A stretch of 64,000 bases of DNA from Hymenobacter aquaticus. GTDB taxonomy: Bacteria > Bacteroidota > Bacteroidia > Cytophagales > Hymenobacteraceae. Below are positions 1-8,583 of this stretch, in pieces. A model generated the notes under the pieces. The model worked only from the letters and a program-made list of their open reading frames with translations, searched no databases and was not told the origin of the DNA. Every line of letters starts with the position of its first letter. The first letter of the stretch is position 1. Location of the stretch: the NCBI RefSeq assembly GCF_004765605.1, contig NZ_SRLC01000001.1, positions 2,170,001 through 2,234,000 of the forward strand, read 5' to 3'. Both the position numbers and the translations under genes were made by a program.

Positions 1-46
1 GAGTCAAACATAAACCAAAGAACTTTGCAATACAAAGTATATGTAC

Positions 47-84
47 AAAAAGAGGCCGCCCCAGCAGTTGAGGCGGCCTCTTTT
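47..84. terminator. Bidirectional hairpin terminator
   Basis: A 13-bp stem (AAAAGAGGCCGCC with GGCGGCCTCTTTT) encloses an 11-nt loop, with A and T runs on the two sides. It lies just past the aconitase stop codon on the minus strand and can end transcription from either direction. Confidence 0.85.
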
Positions 85-116
85 ACAATGCTAAGCCAGA
101 GTTACCTGGGCGACAA

Positions 117-2396
117 TTACGCCTGACCGGCCTCTTTCAGGCGGATCAGGTTCAGGGCCGAGCCGGCTTTAAACCACTCAATCTGACCCTCGTTGTAGGT
201 GTGGTTCAGATAGATGAGGTCCGTGTCGCCGTCTACGTGGTGCAGGCGGGCCTGCAGCTGCTTGCCGGGGGCAAACGTGGTCAGGCCGAGGATGTCGATG
301 GTGTCGCCTTCCTCAATCAGGTCGTAGTCGGCCTTGTTGGCGAAGGTCAGCCCCAGCATACCCTGCTTCTTGAGGTTGGTTTCGTGAATCCGGGCAAACG
401 ACTTCACGATAACCGCCCGGACGCCCAAGTGGCGGGGCTCCATGGCGGCATGCTCGCGCGACGAGCCTTCCCCGTAGTTCTCGTCACCCACGACCACCGT
501 GCCGATGTGCATCGACTTGTAGTTACGGGCTACCTGGGGCACCGTGTTGTAGGTGTCGCCCTGGGCCACGAAATCCCGAACCTTGTTGGCTTCACCGTTG
601 AAAGCGTTGGTGGCGCCGATGAGCATGTTGTTCGAGATGTTGTCGAGGTGGCCGCGGTACTTCAGCCAGGGGCCGGCCATAGAAATGTGGTCGGTGGTGC
701 ACTTACCCTGGGCCTTGATGAGCAGGCGCAGACCCATCAGGTCGGTACCTTCCCAGGGCTTGAAGGGCTCGAGCAGCTCCAGACGGTCGGACGTCGGGTC
801 CACGAGTACCTGCACGCCCGAGCCGTCTTCGGCGGGAGCCTGGTAGCCGGCATCTTCCACGGCGAAGCCCTGGGGCGGCATTTCCACGCCGCGGGGCTCG
901 TCGAGCTTCACCTGCTGGCCGTCTTTGCTGGTCAGCGTGTCGGTCAGGGGGTTGAAGGTCAAATCGCCGGCAATGGCGAAGGCCGTCACGATTTCGGGCG
1001 AGGCCACGAAAGCGTGCGTGTTCGGGTTGCCGTCGTTGCGCTTAGCGAAGTTGCGGTTAAACGAGGTGATAATCGAGTTGCGACGCTTGGGGTCGTCGGT
1101 GTGGCGGGCCCACTGGCCGATGCACGGACCGCAGGCGTTGGCCAGCACCACGCCGCCCATCTGGGCGAAGGTGTCGAGCAGCCCGTCGCGCTCCACGGTG
1201 TAGCGCACCAGCTCCGAGCCGGGCGTTACGGTGAACTCGGCATTCACGGTCAGGCCCTTGGTTACGGCTTGCTCGGCAATGCTGGCGGCGCGGGTGATGT
1301 CCTCGTACGAGGAGTTGGTGCAGGAGCCAATCAGGCCTACTTCCAGCTTCTCGGGCCAGCCGTGCTCTTTCACGGCGGCGGCAAACTGCGAAATCGGCCA
1401 GGCGGCGTCCGGGGTGAACGGGCCGTTCACGTAGGGCTCCAGCGTGTTGAGGTCGATTTCGATGAGCTGGTCGTAGTAGGCCTCGGGGTTGGCGTACACC
1501 TCGTCGTCGGCGCGCAGGTGGTGGGCCACGGCGGCGGCGGCTTCGGCAATTTCGGCCCGGCTGGTGCCGCGCAGGTAGTCGCCCATCTTCTCGTCGTAGC
1601 TGAACACCGAGGTGGTAGCCCCGATTTCGGCGCCCATGTTGCAGATGGTACCTTTGCCGGTGGCCGAGAGGTTGTTGGCGCCTTCGCCGAAGTACTCGAC
1701 GATGGCCCCGGTGCCGCCTTTCACGGTCAGGATGCCGGCCACGCGCAGGATTACGTCTTTGGCTGAAGTCCAGCCGTTCATCTTGCCGGTCAGCTTCACG
1801 CCGATTACTTTCGGAAACTTCAGCTCCCAGGCCATGCCGGCCATTACGTCCACGGCATCAGCGCCACCGACGCCGATGGCAATCATGCCCAGGCCGCCGG
1901 CGTTGGGTGTGTGGGAGTCGGTGCCGATCATCATGCCGCCGGGGAAGGCGTAGTTTTCGAGCACCACCTGGTGAATGATACCGGCGCCGGGCTTCCAGAA
2001 GCCGATGCCGTATTTATTGGAAACCGAAGCCAGGAAGTCATATACTTCGCGGTTTTCGTCGTTGGCCACGGCCAAGTCCTCGTTGGCACCGTCGCGGGCC
2101 TGGATGAGGTGGTCGCAGTGCACGGTGCTGGGCACGGCCGCCTGGGCCTTGCCGGCTTGCATGAATTGCAGCAGCGCCATCTGGGCGGTGGCGTCCTGCA
2201 TTGCGACACGGTCGGGGGCAAAATCGACGTAGGAAACGCCCCGCTCGAACGACTGAGTTACGTTACCGCCATACAAGTGAGCGTACAGGATTTTCTCAGT
2301 CAGCGTGAGCGGGCGGCCAACGGCGGTACGAGCAGCTTCAATACGCTGGCCCATACCGGCATACACGGCCTGAATCATTTCTAAGTCAAACGCCAT
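117..2396 (-). CDS. acn: Aconitate hydratase
   Basis: Aconitase interconverts citrate and isocitrate in the TCA cycle through a [4Fe-4S] cluster. The 759-residue product has the usual length of the mitochondrial-type (AcnA-like) enzymes. The cluster ligands are visible: Cys359 in SCTNSS, and Cys422 and Cys425 in ACGPC. The C-terminal swivel domain carries the [13 protein letters not shown] motif. The ATG at 2396 (MAFDLEM) is chosen because homologues start close to this point; a longer reading frame extends 27 residues upstream but runs through the promoter. A promoter lies at 2446-2477 and a terminator at 47-84, so the gene is probably transcribed alone. Function is secure from motif conservation along the whole length. 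Confidence 0.97.
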   Translation of the reverse strand: MAFDLEMIQAVYAGMGQRIEAARTAVGRPLTLTEKILYAHLYGGNVTQSFERGVSYVDFAPDRVAMQDATAQMALLQFMQAGKAQAAVPSTVHCDHLIQARDGANEDLAVANDENREVYDFLASVSNKYGIGFWKPGAGIIHQVVLENYAFPGGMMIGTDSHTPNAGGLGMIAIGVGGADAVDVMAGMAWELKFPKVIGVKLTGKMNGWTSAKDVILRVAGILTVKGGTGAIVEYFGEGANNLSATGKGTICNMGAEIGATTSVFSYDEKMGDYLRGTSRAEIAEAAAAVAHHLRADDEVYANPEAYYDQLIEIDLNTLEPYVNGPFTPDAAWPISQFAAAVKEHGWPEKLEVGLIGSCTNSSYEDITRAASIAEQAVTKGLTVNAEFTVTPGSELVRYTVERDGLLDTFAQMGGVVLANACGPCIGQWARHTDDPKRRNSIITSFNRNFAKRNDGNPNTHAFVASPEIVTAFAIAGDLTFNPLTDTLTSKDGQQVKLDEPRGVEMPPQGFAVEDAGYQAPAEDGSGVQVLVDPTSDRLELLEPFKPWEGTDLMGLRLLIKAQGKCTTDHISMAGPWLKYRGHLDNISNNMLIGATNAFNGEANKVRDFVAQGDTYNTVPQVARNYKSMHIGTVVVGDENYGEGSSREHAAMEPRHLGVRAVIVKSFARIHETNLKKQGMLGLTFANKADYDLIEEGDTIDILGLTTFAPGKQLQARLHHVDGDTDLIYLNHTYNEGQIEWFKAGSALNLIRLKEAGQA

Positions 2397-2445
2397 AGTC
2401 AGAAGGGAAAAAGTGAAATAGGTAAGGCTCCGAAGAGCAGGTACG

Positions 2446-2477
2446 CAAATATAGGCGGCAGTCGTTGCGCTACCCAA
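2446..2477 (-). promoter_or_regulatory. Predicted acn promoter (TTG-N21-TATATTTG)
   Basis: On the minus strand a -7 box TATATTTG (2446-2453) fits the Bacteroidota consensus TAnnTTTG. A -33 TTG (2475-2477) stands 21 nt upstream. The -7 box is about 50 nt before the acn start codon. This is a consensus match by eye only. Confidence 0.6.
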
Positions 2478-2555
2478 AATTTATCTTAGCCGCCTATCTT
2501 TAAAACCAAGTGGCCCCGGTGGTAGTTTTGGGCCGAATACCTTTTTCCACTTTCT

Positions 2556-3887
2556 ATGTCCTCTCCTATTTCTTTTCGCGCGGCCGCCGCTGGGTTTAGC
2601 CTCGCTCTGGCCCTGGGTGCCTGCCAGTCCAATTCGAAGCCCGAAGCAGCGGAAGGCGGCGACGCGGCCACTTCGGCCGGCGGCAGTGCCAGCGTCCTTT
2701 CGGCCGGCACCTGGCGCGGGGTGCTGAGCGCCCAGGGGCAGGAAATTCCGTTTTTGTTCGACGTGGCCCAGGATGGCGGTAAGCCCACCGTGACGCTGCG
2801 CAACGGCGAGGAGCGCCTCAAGCTCGACGAAATCAGCACCGCCGGCGACTCGACGACCATCCGCCTGGGCGTGTTCGACGCGGCCCTGGTGGTGCGGGCC
2901 GACGGGGAAGGCAAGCTGAAGGGCAGCTGGGTGAAGTACGACGGCAAGGAGCCCTACCGGGTGCCGTTTGCGGCTTCGAAGGGCGAGCAAAAGCTGTTTC
3001 CGGCGGCTTCCAATAGCAAGCCGCTTTCCTTCGCCGGCACCTGGAAAGTAACTTTCCGGGGCGACGACGGAGAAACTTACCCGGCCGTAGGTATTTTCCA
3101 GCAAAACGGCGCCGACGTAACCGGCACGTTCCTGACCACCACCGGCGACTACCGCTACCTAGCCGGGCAAGTGGAGGGCGCGAACCTGCGAGTAAGCACG
3201 TTCGATGGCAGCCACGGCTTCCTTTTCACGGCCCACAACGGCCCCAAGGAGCCTATTGATATTACGAAGGACTACGCTCCCAATACCTTGTTCGGCGACT
3301 TCTACTCGGGCAAGAAAGGCCACGAAACCTGGACCGCCGTGCCGGACCCCAACGCCAAGCTGCCCGACGCCAACACGCTCACCGGCATGAAGCCCGGCCA
3401 GAAAAAGCTCGACTTCAAGTTCCCGAATATCTACGAGGGCGGCAGCATCTCCCCCACCGACCCCAAGTACAAGGGCAAAGTGGTGGTGCTCCAGATTCTG
3501 GGCTCGTGGTGCCCCAACTGCATGGATGAAACCAACTTCCTGGCCCCCTGGTACGAGAAAAACAAAAGCCGGGGCGTGGAAATCATCGGCCTGGGCTACG
3601 AGCGGACGCCCGACCAGACCCTGGCCTCGAAGAAGCTCATCAAGATGAAGGAGCGCATGAACGTGGGCTACGACCTGGCCGTGGCCGGCATTGCCGACAA
3701 GGACGCCGCCGCCAAATCGTTGCCGCAGCTGCAAAGCGTACTGGCTTTCCCCACCACCATTTTCCTGGACAAAAAAGGTGAGGTGCGCAAGATTCACACC
3801 GGCTTCTCGGGCCCCGGCACCGGCAAATACTACCAGCAGGAAATCGACGACTTCAACAAGACCGTGGATATGCTGCTGAAAGAATAG
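2556..3887 (+). CDS. TlpA-like thioredoxin-fold lipoprotein
   Basis: A 443-residue lipoprotein with a C-terminal thioredoxin fold, probably a periplasmic thiol-disulfide oxidoreductase of the TlpA/ResA kind. The signal peptide ends in a lipobox (LALGAC, Cys at about residue 23), followed by a Gly/Ala/Ser-rich linker. Residues of about 45-260 form a beta-rich region I cannot name. The thioredoxin domain follows (about 280-443), with the active site WCPNC at Cys319 and Cys322 and a cis-Pro segment FPTTIF. Such proteins reduce disulfides during cytochrome maturation or resist oxidative stress; the substrate cannot be told here. It is divergent from acn and followed by a strong terminator. The start is the first ATG ahead of the signal peptide. 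Confidence 0.85.
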   Translation: MSSPISFRAAAAGFSLALALGACQSNSKPEAAEGGDAATSAGGSASVLSAGTWRGVLSAQGQEIPFLFDVAQDGGKPTVTLRNGEERLKLDEISTAGDSTTIRLGVFDAALVVRADGEGKLKGSWVKYDGKEPYRVPFAASKGEQKLFPAASNSKPLSFAGTWKVTFRGDDGETYPAVGIFQQNGADVTGTFLTTTGDYRYLAGQVEGANLRVSTFDGSHGFLFTAHNGPKEPIDITKDYAPNTLFGDFYSGKKGHETWTAVPDPNAKLPDANTLTGMKPGQKKLDFKFPNIYEGGSISPTDPKYKGKVVVLQILGSWCPNCMDETNFLAPWYEKNKSRGVEIIGLGYERTPDQTLASKKLIKMKERMNVGYDLAVAGIADKDAAAKSLPQLQSVLAFPTTIFLDKKGEVRKIHTGFSGPGTGKYYQQEIDDFNKTVDMLLKE

Positions 3888-3897
3888 GGCCTCGTGG

Positions 3898-3928
3898 GCC
3901 TCACCCCGGCCCTCTCCCGAGGAGAGGA
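3898..3928. repeat. Dispersed palindromic repeat, copy 1
   Basis: The stretch reads CCTCACCCCGGCCCTCTCCC followed by GAGGAGAGG. It is nearly the reverse complement of the copy at 4050-4082, so the two form an inverted pair around the terminator at 3949-3987. The core CCTCTCCCGAGGAGAGG is itself a hairpin. Similar CTCACCCCGGCCCTCTCC elements are common in bacterial genomes. Confidence 0.75.
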
Positions 3929-3948
3929 AGCCTGATGGCATGAACGGG

Positions 3949-3987
3949 CGAAAGCCGCAGCTTCTCAGCTGCGGCTTTCGTGTTTTT
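3949..3987 (+). terminator. Hairpin terminator of the TlpA-like gene
   Basis: A perfect 13-bp stem CGAAAGCCGCAGC / GCTGCGGCTTTCG with the loop TTCTCA is followed by TGTTTTT. It lies about 60 nt after the stop codon of the TlpA-like gene. Confidence 0.85.
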
Positions 3988-4046
3988 AGGGAGTTCGGTA
4001 GCAGTTGCGGGGGCGCGAGCCGACGTGGCTGCGCAGAACAATATCG

Positions 4047-5498
4047 TCAGGCTCCCTCTCCTCGGGAGAGGGCCGGGGTAAGGCGCAGCCGCACCCCAAA
4101 ATCCCCTTTGGGCCGCAGGGTAATCAGGGGCAGGGTGGGCACGGGCGGCCGGCCGGCGACTGGCTCCACGGTGAAGTGGCGCAGCAGCTCCAGGGTTACG
4201 AGCTGCATTTCGGTGAGGGCAAACTGCATTCCGATGCACAGGCGCGGGCCGCCGCCGAAGGGCAGGTAGGCGCCGGGCACCAGCGGCTCCGCCGTCGGGG
4301 CGAAGCGCGAGGGCCGGAACTCGGCGGGCTGCGGCCAGTGCCCGGGCGCGTGGTGCAGGCCGTAGATGTAGAGCGAGAACAGAGTGCCTTTGGGGATGCG
4401 CAGGCCCTGGTACTCGTCGTCGGCCAGGGCCACGCGGTCCACCATCCAGGCGGGCGGGTAGAGGCGCATGGCTTCCTGCACGGCGTACAGGGCGCGGGGC
4501 AGGCGGGGCAGCTCCTCAAACGCGAAAAGCGCTTCGCCCTGCCCCGGGGGCCGGGCCGCCAGCACGGCGGCAGTTTCGGCCCGGATGGCCTCGGCTTCGG
4601 CCGGGTGCCGGGCCAGCAGGTAGAGCAGCCAGGTCAGGGCGTTGGCGCTGGTTTCGTGGCCGGCAATGAGCAGAATCAGGGCTTCGTCGAGCACCTGCTC
4701 ATCGGTCATGGGCTGGCCGGTGTCTTCGTAGCGCACGTCGAGCAGCATTTGCAGCAGGTCGTCGGGCGGGGCGCTGCCCGGCGCGGCGTTGGCGGCCCGG
4801 CGCCGGGCAATGTAGCCGCTGAGCACGGCACGCAGCTCCCGGGTAAGCTGGTCGTGGTAGCGGAACTGCCCGCGCAGCCGAAACCACGGATTCAGGTAGG
4901 GCTGGCGGATGGTGCGCACGTAGAACGCCTGGATTTCGGTAATCAGCCGGGCTACGTGGTCCAGCTCGGCGGCCCCGAAGTTGGTGCTGAACACCGAGCG
5001 GGCAATGATGCGGAAGGTCAGCTCGGTCATCAGCTCGTGGGTGGCCACTTCCACCGCGCCGCCCTCAGCGGCGGCCCGGGCGCGGAGCGGGGCCAGGGTT
5101 TCGGCAATAATCTGCTGCATCAGCCCCGCGAGGCCGGCCACGCGCTGCCGGTGGAAGCCGGGCTGAATCAGGCGGCGCTGCCGCAGCCAGTCGGGGCCGT
5201 CGTTGGTGAGCAGGCCGTGGCCGATGTAGCGCGCGAAGCCCTGGGTGAACTTGGACTTGCGGTAGTTGCGGTGATTTTTCTGCAGGATGTGGTTGATCAG
5301 GCCCGGGTCGCGGGTCAGAACGGAAGGCTGCACGCCCCCGATAAACAGGTGGACCGAGTCGCCGAACCGGGCCAGGGTGTTATCCAGGATGGGCAGCGGG
5401 TCCTTGGCCAGGGCAAACGAGCGGAGCAAGGATTGCCAGCGGGGCACGCGCGGCAGGCGCACCCCGGCCGGGGCAGCGGGAGAAGCAGAGGAAGCCAT
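4047..5498 (-). CDS. Cytochrome P450
   Basis: A soluble bacterial P450 of 483 residues; no transmembrane anchor is seen. The I-helix oxygen-activation motif AGHETSA lies near residue 280, the ExxR motif of the K helix (QEAMRLYPP) near 340, and the heme-binding loop FGGGPRLCIG places the thiolate ligand at Cys421. P450s hydroxylate lipophilic substrates with electrons from a separate reductase; no reductase or ferredoxin gene is adjacent, so substrate and partner are unknown. Pigmented relatives use some P450s on carotenoids, but nothing here shows that. ATG 5498 (MASSASP) is preferred to the longer frame. The last 11 residues are encoded by a dispersed repeat, so the native C-terminus may have been altered. 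Confidence 0.93.
   Translation of the reverse strand: MASSASPAAPAGVRLPRVPRWQSLLRSFALAKDPLPILDNTLARFGDSVHLFIGGVQPSVLTRDPGLINHILQKNHRNYRKSKFTQGFARYIGHGLLTNDGPDWLRQRRLIQPGFHRQRVAGLAGLMQQIIAETLAPLRARAAAEGGAVEVATHELMTELTFRIIARSVFSTNFGAAELDHVARLITEIQAFYVRTIRQPYLNPWFRLRGQFRYHDQLTRELRAVLSGYIARRRAANAAPGSAPPDDLLQMLLDVRYEDTGQPMTDEQVLDEALILLIAGHETSANALTWLLYLLARHPAEAEAIRAETAAVLAARPPGQGEALFAFEELPRLPRALYAVQEAMRLYPPAWMVDRVALADDEYQGLRIPKGTLFSLYIYGLHHAPGHWPQPAEFRPSRFAPTAEPLVPGAYLPFGGGPRLCIGMQFALTEMQLVTLELLRHFTVEPVAGRPPVPTLPLITLRPKGDFGVRLRLTPALSRGEGA
4050..4082. repeat. Dispersed palindromic repeat, copy 2
   Basis: This inverted copy of the repeat at 3898-3928 reads GGCTCCCTCTCCTCGGGAGA and then GGGCCGGGGTAAG. 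It supplies the last codons of the cytochrome P450 (ending LTPALSRGEGA), so the element overlaps the coding region. Confidence 0.75.
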
Positions 5499-5662
5499 AG
5501 TAGATTCAGCAGAACACCAGGTGACGGCCAAAAGTAACCCGCCCGGCGGCACGGCGGCACCGGCGCCATCCATCTTTTTTCGGAACTACCTCGTAAGCCT
5601 GTTGGGCTGCGGCCCCGCTCCCAGTCCGCCCTACTCTTTCCAACAACCAAACCTCTTACCCT

Positions 5663-5965
5663 ATGTGGATTCAGCAAAAAGCCAACTCGCCTGCCCCCGT
5701 CGATGAGCTGCAGGGCCGCACCGTCGGGCTCAAATTCGAGTGCAACCAGTGCCAGACCGAAGTGTTCACCGACCTGATCGGCGTGCCCGCCCCCGACCAT
5801 CTGGCCAACTCGACCGAGGACGACGGCCAGTTTGAAACCGAAGAAATCAAGTGCCCCGGCTGCGACATGACCCACGAAATCACCGTGAAAAGCACCTTCG
5901 ACGGGGTGATGTTCGACGTGTCGGACGTGAAGCCCGAAAGCGTAGCCTACCAGGTGAAAGCCTAG
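5663..5965 (+). CDS. Small CxxC (zinc-ribbon-like) protein, function unknown
   Basis: A 100-residue acidic protein with two CxxC pairs, CNQC near residue 31 and CPGC near residue 67. The spacing suits a single zinc-ribbon (rubredoxin-like knuckles) that binds one metal ion. There is no signal peptide or membrane segment, so it is probably cytosolic. I do not recognise the family. Codon use resembles the neighbours. A hairpin terminator at 6088-6126 follows, and the gene is divergent from the P450, so it is likely monocistronic. Zinc binding is inferred from the cysteine pattern alone. Confidence 0.75.
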   Translation: MWIQQKANSPAPVDELQGRTVGLKFECNQCQTEVFTDLIGVPAPDHLANSTEDDGQFETEEIKCPGCDMTHEITVKSTFDGVMFDVSDVKPESVAYQVKA

Positions 5966-6385
5966 TTAATGTGCTGATGTGGGGAATGTGCTAATGTGCT
6001 AATTTCCTGTCACTGCGAGGCGTAAGCCATTCTGCGCATCAAGCGGCGTCAATCCGCCCTCTGCGGAGTTAGTCACGCCCTTTTACCAAAAAGCCCTTTC
6101 CCTTATCACCGGGGAAGGGCTTTTTTGCTTTAGAAGCAGTCTGAGTTAGCCGTGAACAATGTAGAGACGCAACATTTTGCGTCTTCGTGTTGAACAGTTG
6201 GCAGTAGGGGTAACAAATTCAGCAACGACGAGACGCAAAATATTGCGTCTCTACATCGTGCCGTCAGCTTCTTAGGAGCCGGATGGCTTCGGCTGCGCTT
6301 CCAGGGCAGGGAAATCATGAGCCCCGGCACATGTGCCCACATCGAGAATTAGCACATTCCCCACATTAGCACCTGAGCACATTAC
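5966..6385. repeat. 424-bp gene-free spacer with nested inverted repeats
   Basis: There is no gene here. The outer arms (5966-6004 and 6346-6385) are inverted copies built from degenerate ATGTGCTA units. Inside lie a stretch of the common GCGAGGCG/CAATCCGCC type (about 6010-6060), a terminator (6088-6126), and a 25-nt inverted pair TGTAGAGACGCAA..., at 6159-6183 and 6231-6255, with one mismatch. Each member of that pair is also a small hairpin (AGACGCAA/TTGCGTCT). The right outer arm ends just before the stop codon of the polyprenyl synthase. Confidence 0.8.
6088..6126 (+). terminator. Hairpin terminator after the CxxC protein
   Basis: The arms AAAAAGCCCTTTCCC and GGGGAAGGGCTTTTTT form a stem with one bulge, followed by a T run. 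It lies 120 nt past the CxxC protein gene. Confidence 0.8.
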
Positions 6386-6389
6386 CCTC

Positions 6390-7370
6390 CTATTTCTCCC
6401 GCTCGATGGTGTAGTTGATGAGCTGCTCCAGCGAAGTGCGCGAGGGTGATTCGGGGAAGGTGTGCAGGATGCTCAGGGCCTCGTCGCGGTAGCGCTTCAT
6501 CACGGTGACGGCGTAGTCGAGGCCGCCGGACTTTTTCACGAAGTCGATGACGGCCTGCACCCGGTCGCGGCGGCCTTCGTTGTTTTTCACGTTGAAGATG
6601 ACGCGGCGCTTGGTGAGCCAGTCGGCCTGCTGTAGGGCGTAAATCAGGGGCAGCGTCATCTTTTTCTCCTTGATGTCGATGCCCACGGGCTTGCCGATTT
6701 CGTCGGTGCCGAAGTCAAACAGGTCGTCCTTGATCTGAAACGCCATGCCCACTTTCTCCCCGAAAAGCCGGGCCCGCTCAATCGTATCCTTGTCGGCCCC
6801 GGTGGAGGCGGCCCCCACGGCGCAGCAGGAGGCAATCAGGGAAGCCGTTTTCTGGCGGATGATGTCGAAATAAATATCCTCGGTGATGTCGAGGCGGCGG
6901 GCTTTTTCGATTTGCAGCAGCTCTCCCTCGCTCAGCTCGCGCACGGCGTTGTTCACGATTTTGAGCAGCGTGAAATCGTCGTTTTCTAGGGCCAGGGCCA
7001 TGCCGCGCGAGAGCAGGTAGTCGCCCACGAGCACGGCAATCTTGTTTTTCCAGAGGGCATTGATGGAGAAGAAGCCGCGCCGGTAGTTGGATTCGTCCAC
7101 CACGTCGTCGTGCACCAGCGTGGCCGTGTGCAGCAGCTCAATCAGGGCCGCGCCCCGGAACGTGGCTTCGGGCAGCGGGTCGCCGCCGCTGATTTTGGCC
7201 GTGAAGAACACGAACATGGGCCGGATCTGCTTGCCCTTGCGCTTCACGATGTAGCCCATGATTTTGTCGAGCAGCAACACCTTGGTTTGCATGGACGCGC
7301 GGAATTTGCGTTCAAATTCCTCCATTTCGGCCGCAATAGGGGCCTGTATGACATCCAGGGTACTTTTCAT
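6390..7370 (-). CDS. Polyprenyl diphosphate synthase (trans-type)
   Basis: A 326-residue all-trans polyprenyl synthase that adds isopentenyl units to an allylic diphosphate. Both Asp-rich magnesium sites are present: DDVVD near residue 88 and DDLFD near residue 214, with the usual GxK and QxxRxxR-type basic segments. The small-residue pattern before the first Asp motif suggests a long-chain product, most likely the menaquinone side chain (IspB/octaprenyl group), but chain length cannot be read reliably. ATG 7370 (MKSTLDV) is chosen; the frame extends 20 residues upstream without resembling the family. It ends beside the repeat spacer at 5966-6385. Confidence 0.92.
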   Translation of the reverse strand: MKSTLDVIQAPIAAEMEEFERKFRASMQTKVLLLDKIMGYIVKRKGKQIRPMFVFFTAKISGGDPLPEATFRGAALIELLHTATLVHDDVVDESNYRRGFFSINALWKNKIAVLVGDYLLSRGMALALENDDFTLLKIVNNAVRELSEGELLQIEKARRLDITEDIYFDIIRQKTASLIASCCAVGAASTGADKDTIERARLFGEKVGMAFQIKDDLFDFGTDEIGKPVGIDIKEKKMTLPLIYALQQADWLTKRRVIFNVKNNEGRRDRVQAVIDFVKKSGGLDYAVTVMKRYRDEALSILHTFPESPSRTSLEQLINYTIEREK

Positions 7371-7551
7371 GCAAGGGCTTGAGCAACTCAAAGCGGCCCT
7401 GGGCCACCACCGCGGCTCAAAGCGCTGCAATGATACGGGGCCGCACGGCGGTTTCCTAACCGATAATGCCGCTCAACGGTTTTAGCCGCGTACTTTAGCC
7501 CCGCTCCGGCCCTGCTGCCCGTTTTCTTCGCCTCCTAACCCGCCTGTCGCC

Positions 7552-8436
7552 ATGTCTGCCGCCCCGTTGCCCATCACGGTTGAGTTTCTGCTCACCTCGC
7601 CCCACCACCGCCGGCAGTTTGCCGCCGACGCCCGTTTCGTGCCCGACGGGCACCCCAAGCCGGTGGTCGTATTCGTGCACGGCTTTAAGGGCTTCAAGGA
7701 CTGGGGCCACTTCAACGTGCTGGCCGACTACTTCGCGGCCCACGGCTTCGTGTTTGTGAAGCTGAATTTGTCGCACAACGGCCTCGTGCCCGGCGGCACC
7801 GGCGACCTGGAGGACCTGGAAGCCTTCGGGCAGAACAACTTCACCCTGGAGCTCGACGACGTGGGCGTGCTGCTCGACTACCTCCACGCCCCGGCCACCT
7901 CGGCCCTGCCCGCCGCCGAAGCTGACCTAAGCCGCCTGTACCTGGCCGGCCACAGCCGCGGGGGCGGCATCGTGCTGCTCAAGGCCGCCGAAGATGCCCG
8001 CGTGCAGGCCGTAGCCGCCTGGGCGCCCATCAGCAACGTAAACCCGCGCTGGCCCGACAGTGTGATGCAGCAGTGGAAGCAGGACGGCGTGCAGTACATC
8101 GACAATATGCGCACCGGGCAGCGCATGCCGCTGTATTACCAGCTGGTGGAAAACTTCGAAGCCAACCAGCAGCGCCTCGACATTCCCGGCAACGTGCGCC
8201 AGAAGCTGAACCAGCCCCTGCTTATCGTGCACGGCGACCAGGACGAAACCCTGCCCGTGCAGATGGCCCACGACCTGAAAAGCTGGAAGCCCGCCGCCGA
8301 GCTGGTCATCGTGCCCGGCGCGGGCCACATGTTCGGCGGCAAGCACCCCTGGGACGAAAACCAGCTGCCCGAACTGGCCCGGCACGTGGCCGACAAGACC
8401 ATTGCGTTTTTCCGGAGCCTGCTCACAGCTTCATAA
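7552..8436 (+). CDS. Alpha/beta hydrolase
   Basis: A 294-residue single-domain serine hydrolase. The oxyanion region VFVHGFKGFKDWG lies near residues 38-52, the nucleophile elbow GHSRGG near residue 132, the acid in GDQDETLP near residue 228, and the catalytic His in GAGHMFGG near residue 259, giving a full catalytic triad. There is no signal peptide. The layout is like dienelactone-hydrolase or prolyl-oligopeptidase-type small esterases; the substrate is unknown. It is divergent from the polyprenyl synthase and is followed by two AT-rich palindromes before folK. Confidence 0.9.
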   Translation: MSAAPLPITVEFLLTSPHHRRQFAADARFVPDGHPKPVVVFVHGFKGFKDWGHFNVLADYFAAHGFVFVKLNLSHNGLVPGGTGDLEDLEAFGQNNFTLELDDVGVLLDYLHAPATSALPAAEADLSRLYLAGHSRGGGIVLLKAAEDARVQAVAAWAPISNVNPRWPDSVMQQWKQDGVQYIDNMRTGQRMPLYYQLVENFEANQQRLDIPGNVRQKLNQPLLIVHGDQDETLPVQMAHDLKSWKPAAELVIVPGAGHMFGGKHPWDENQLPELARHVADKTIAFFRSLLTAS

Positions 8437-8471
8437 CCGCCACAAAATCATCCGTCGCTGACCCAATCAAT

Positions 8472-8514
8472 TTTTGCAGCATATTTTCTGAATTTTGAAA
8501 AATATGCTGCAAAA
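8472..8514. repeat. Perfect 16-bp inverted repeat, AT-rich
   Basis: TTTTGCAGCATATTTT (8472-8487) and its exact reverse complement (8499-8514) are separated by 11 nt. The stem is AT-rich, unlike the GC-rich terminators elsewhere in this window. It may end the hydrolase transcript or be a protein-binding site. Confidence 0.8.
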
Positions 8515-8516
8515 GC

Positions 8517-8553
8517 GGTAGGCTATTTTTTAAATCCTGAGAAATACCCTACC
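8517..8553. repeat. Second inverted repeat upstream of folK
   Basis: GGTAGGCTATTT (8517-8528) pairs with AAATACCCTACC (8542-8553) with one mismatch. It sits 2 nt after the 16-bp palindrome and 31 nt before the folK start. Confidence 0.6.
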
Positions 8554-8583
8554 AACCTACTGACCCGATTCTTCCATTGCCCT

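Noticed and set aside
201..1766. A 521-codon plus-strand open frame opposite acn
   Set aside because: It is the antisense shadow of the aconitase gene in a GC-rich genome; its translation is Gly/Val/His rich without any family motif.
6130..6342. A 70-codon minus-strand frame in the repeat spacer
   Set aside because: It is made of the GAGACGCAA palindromes; its translation (RDAIFCV and KCCVSTL) just reflects the repeat.
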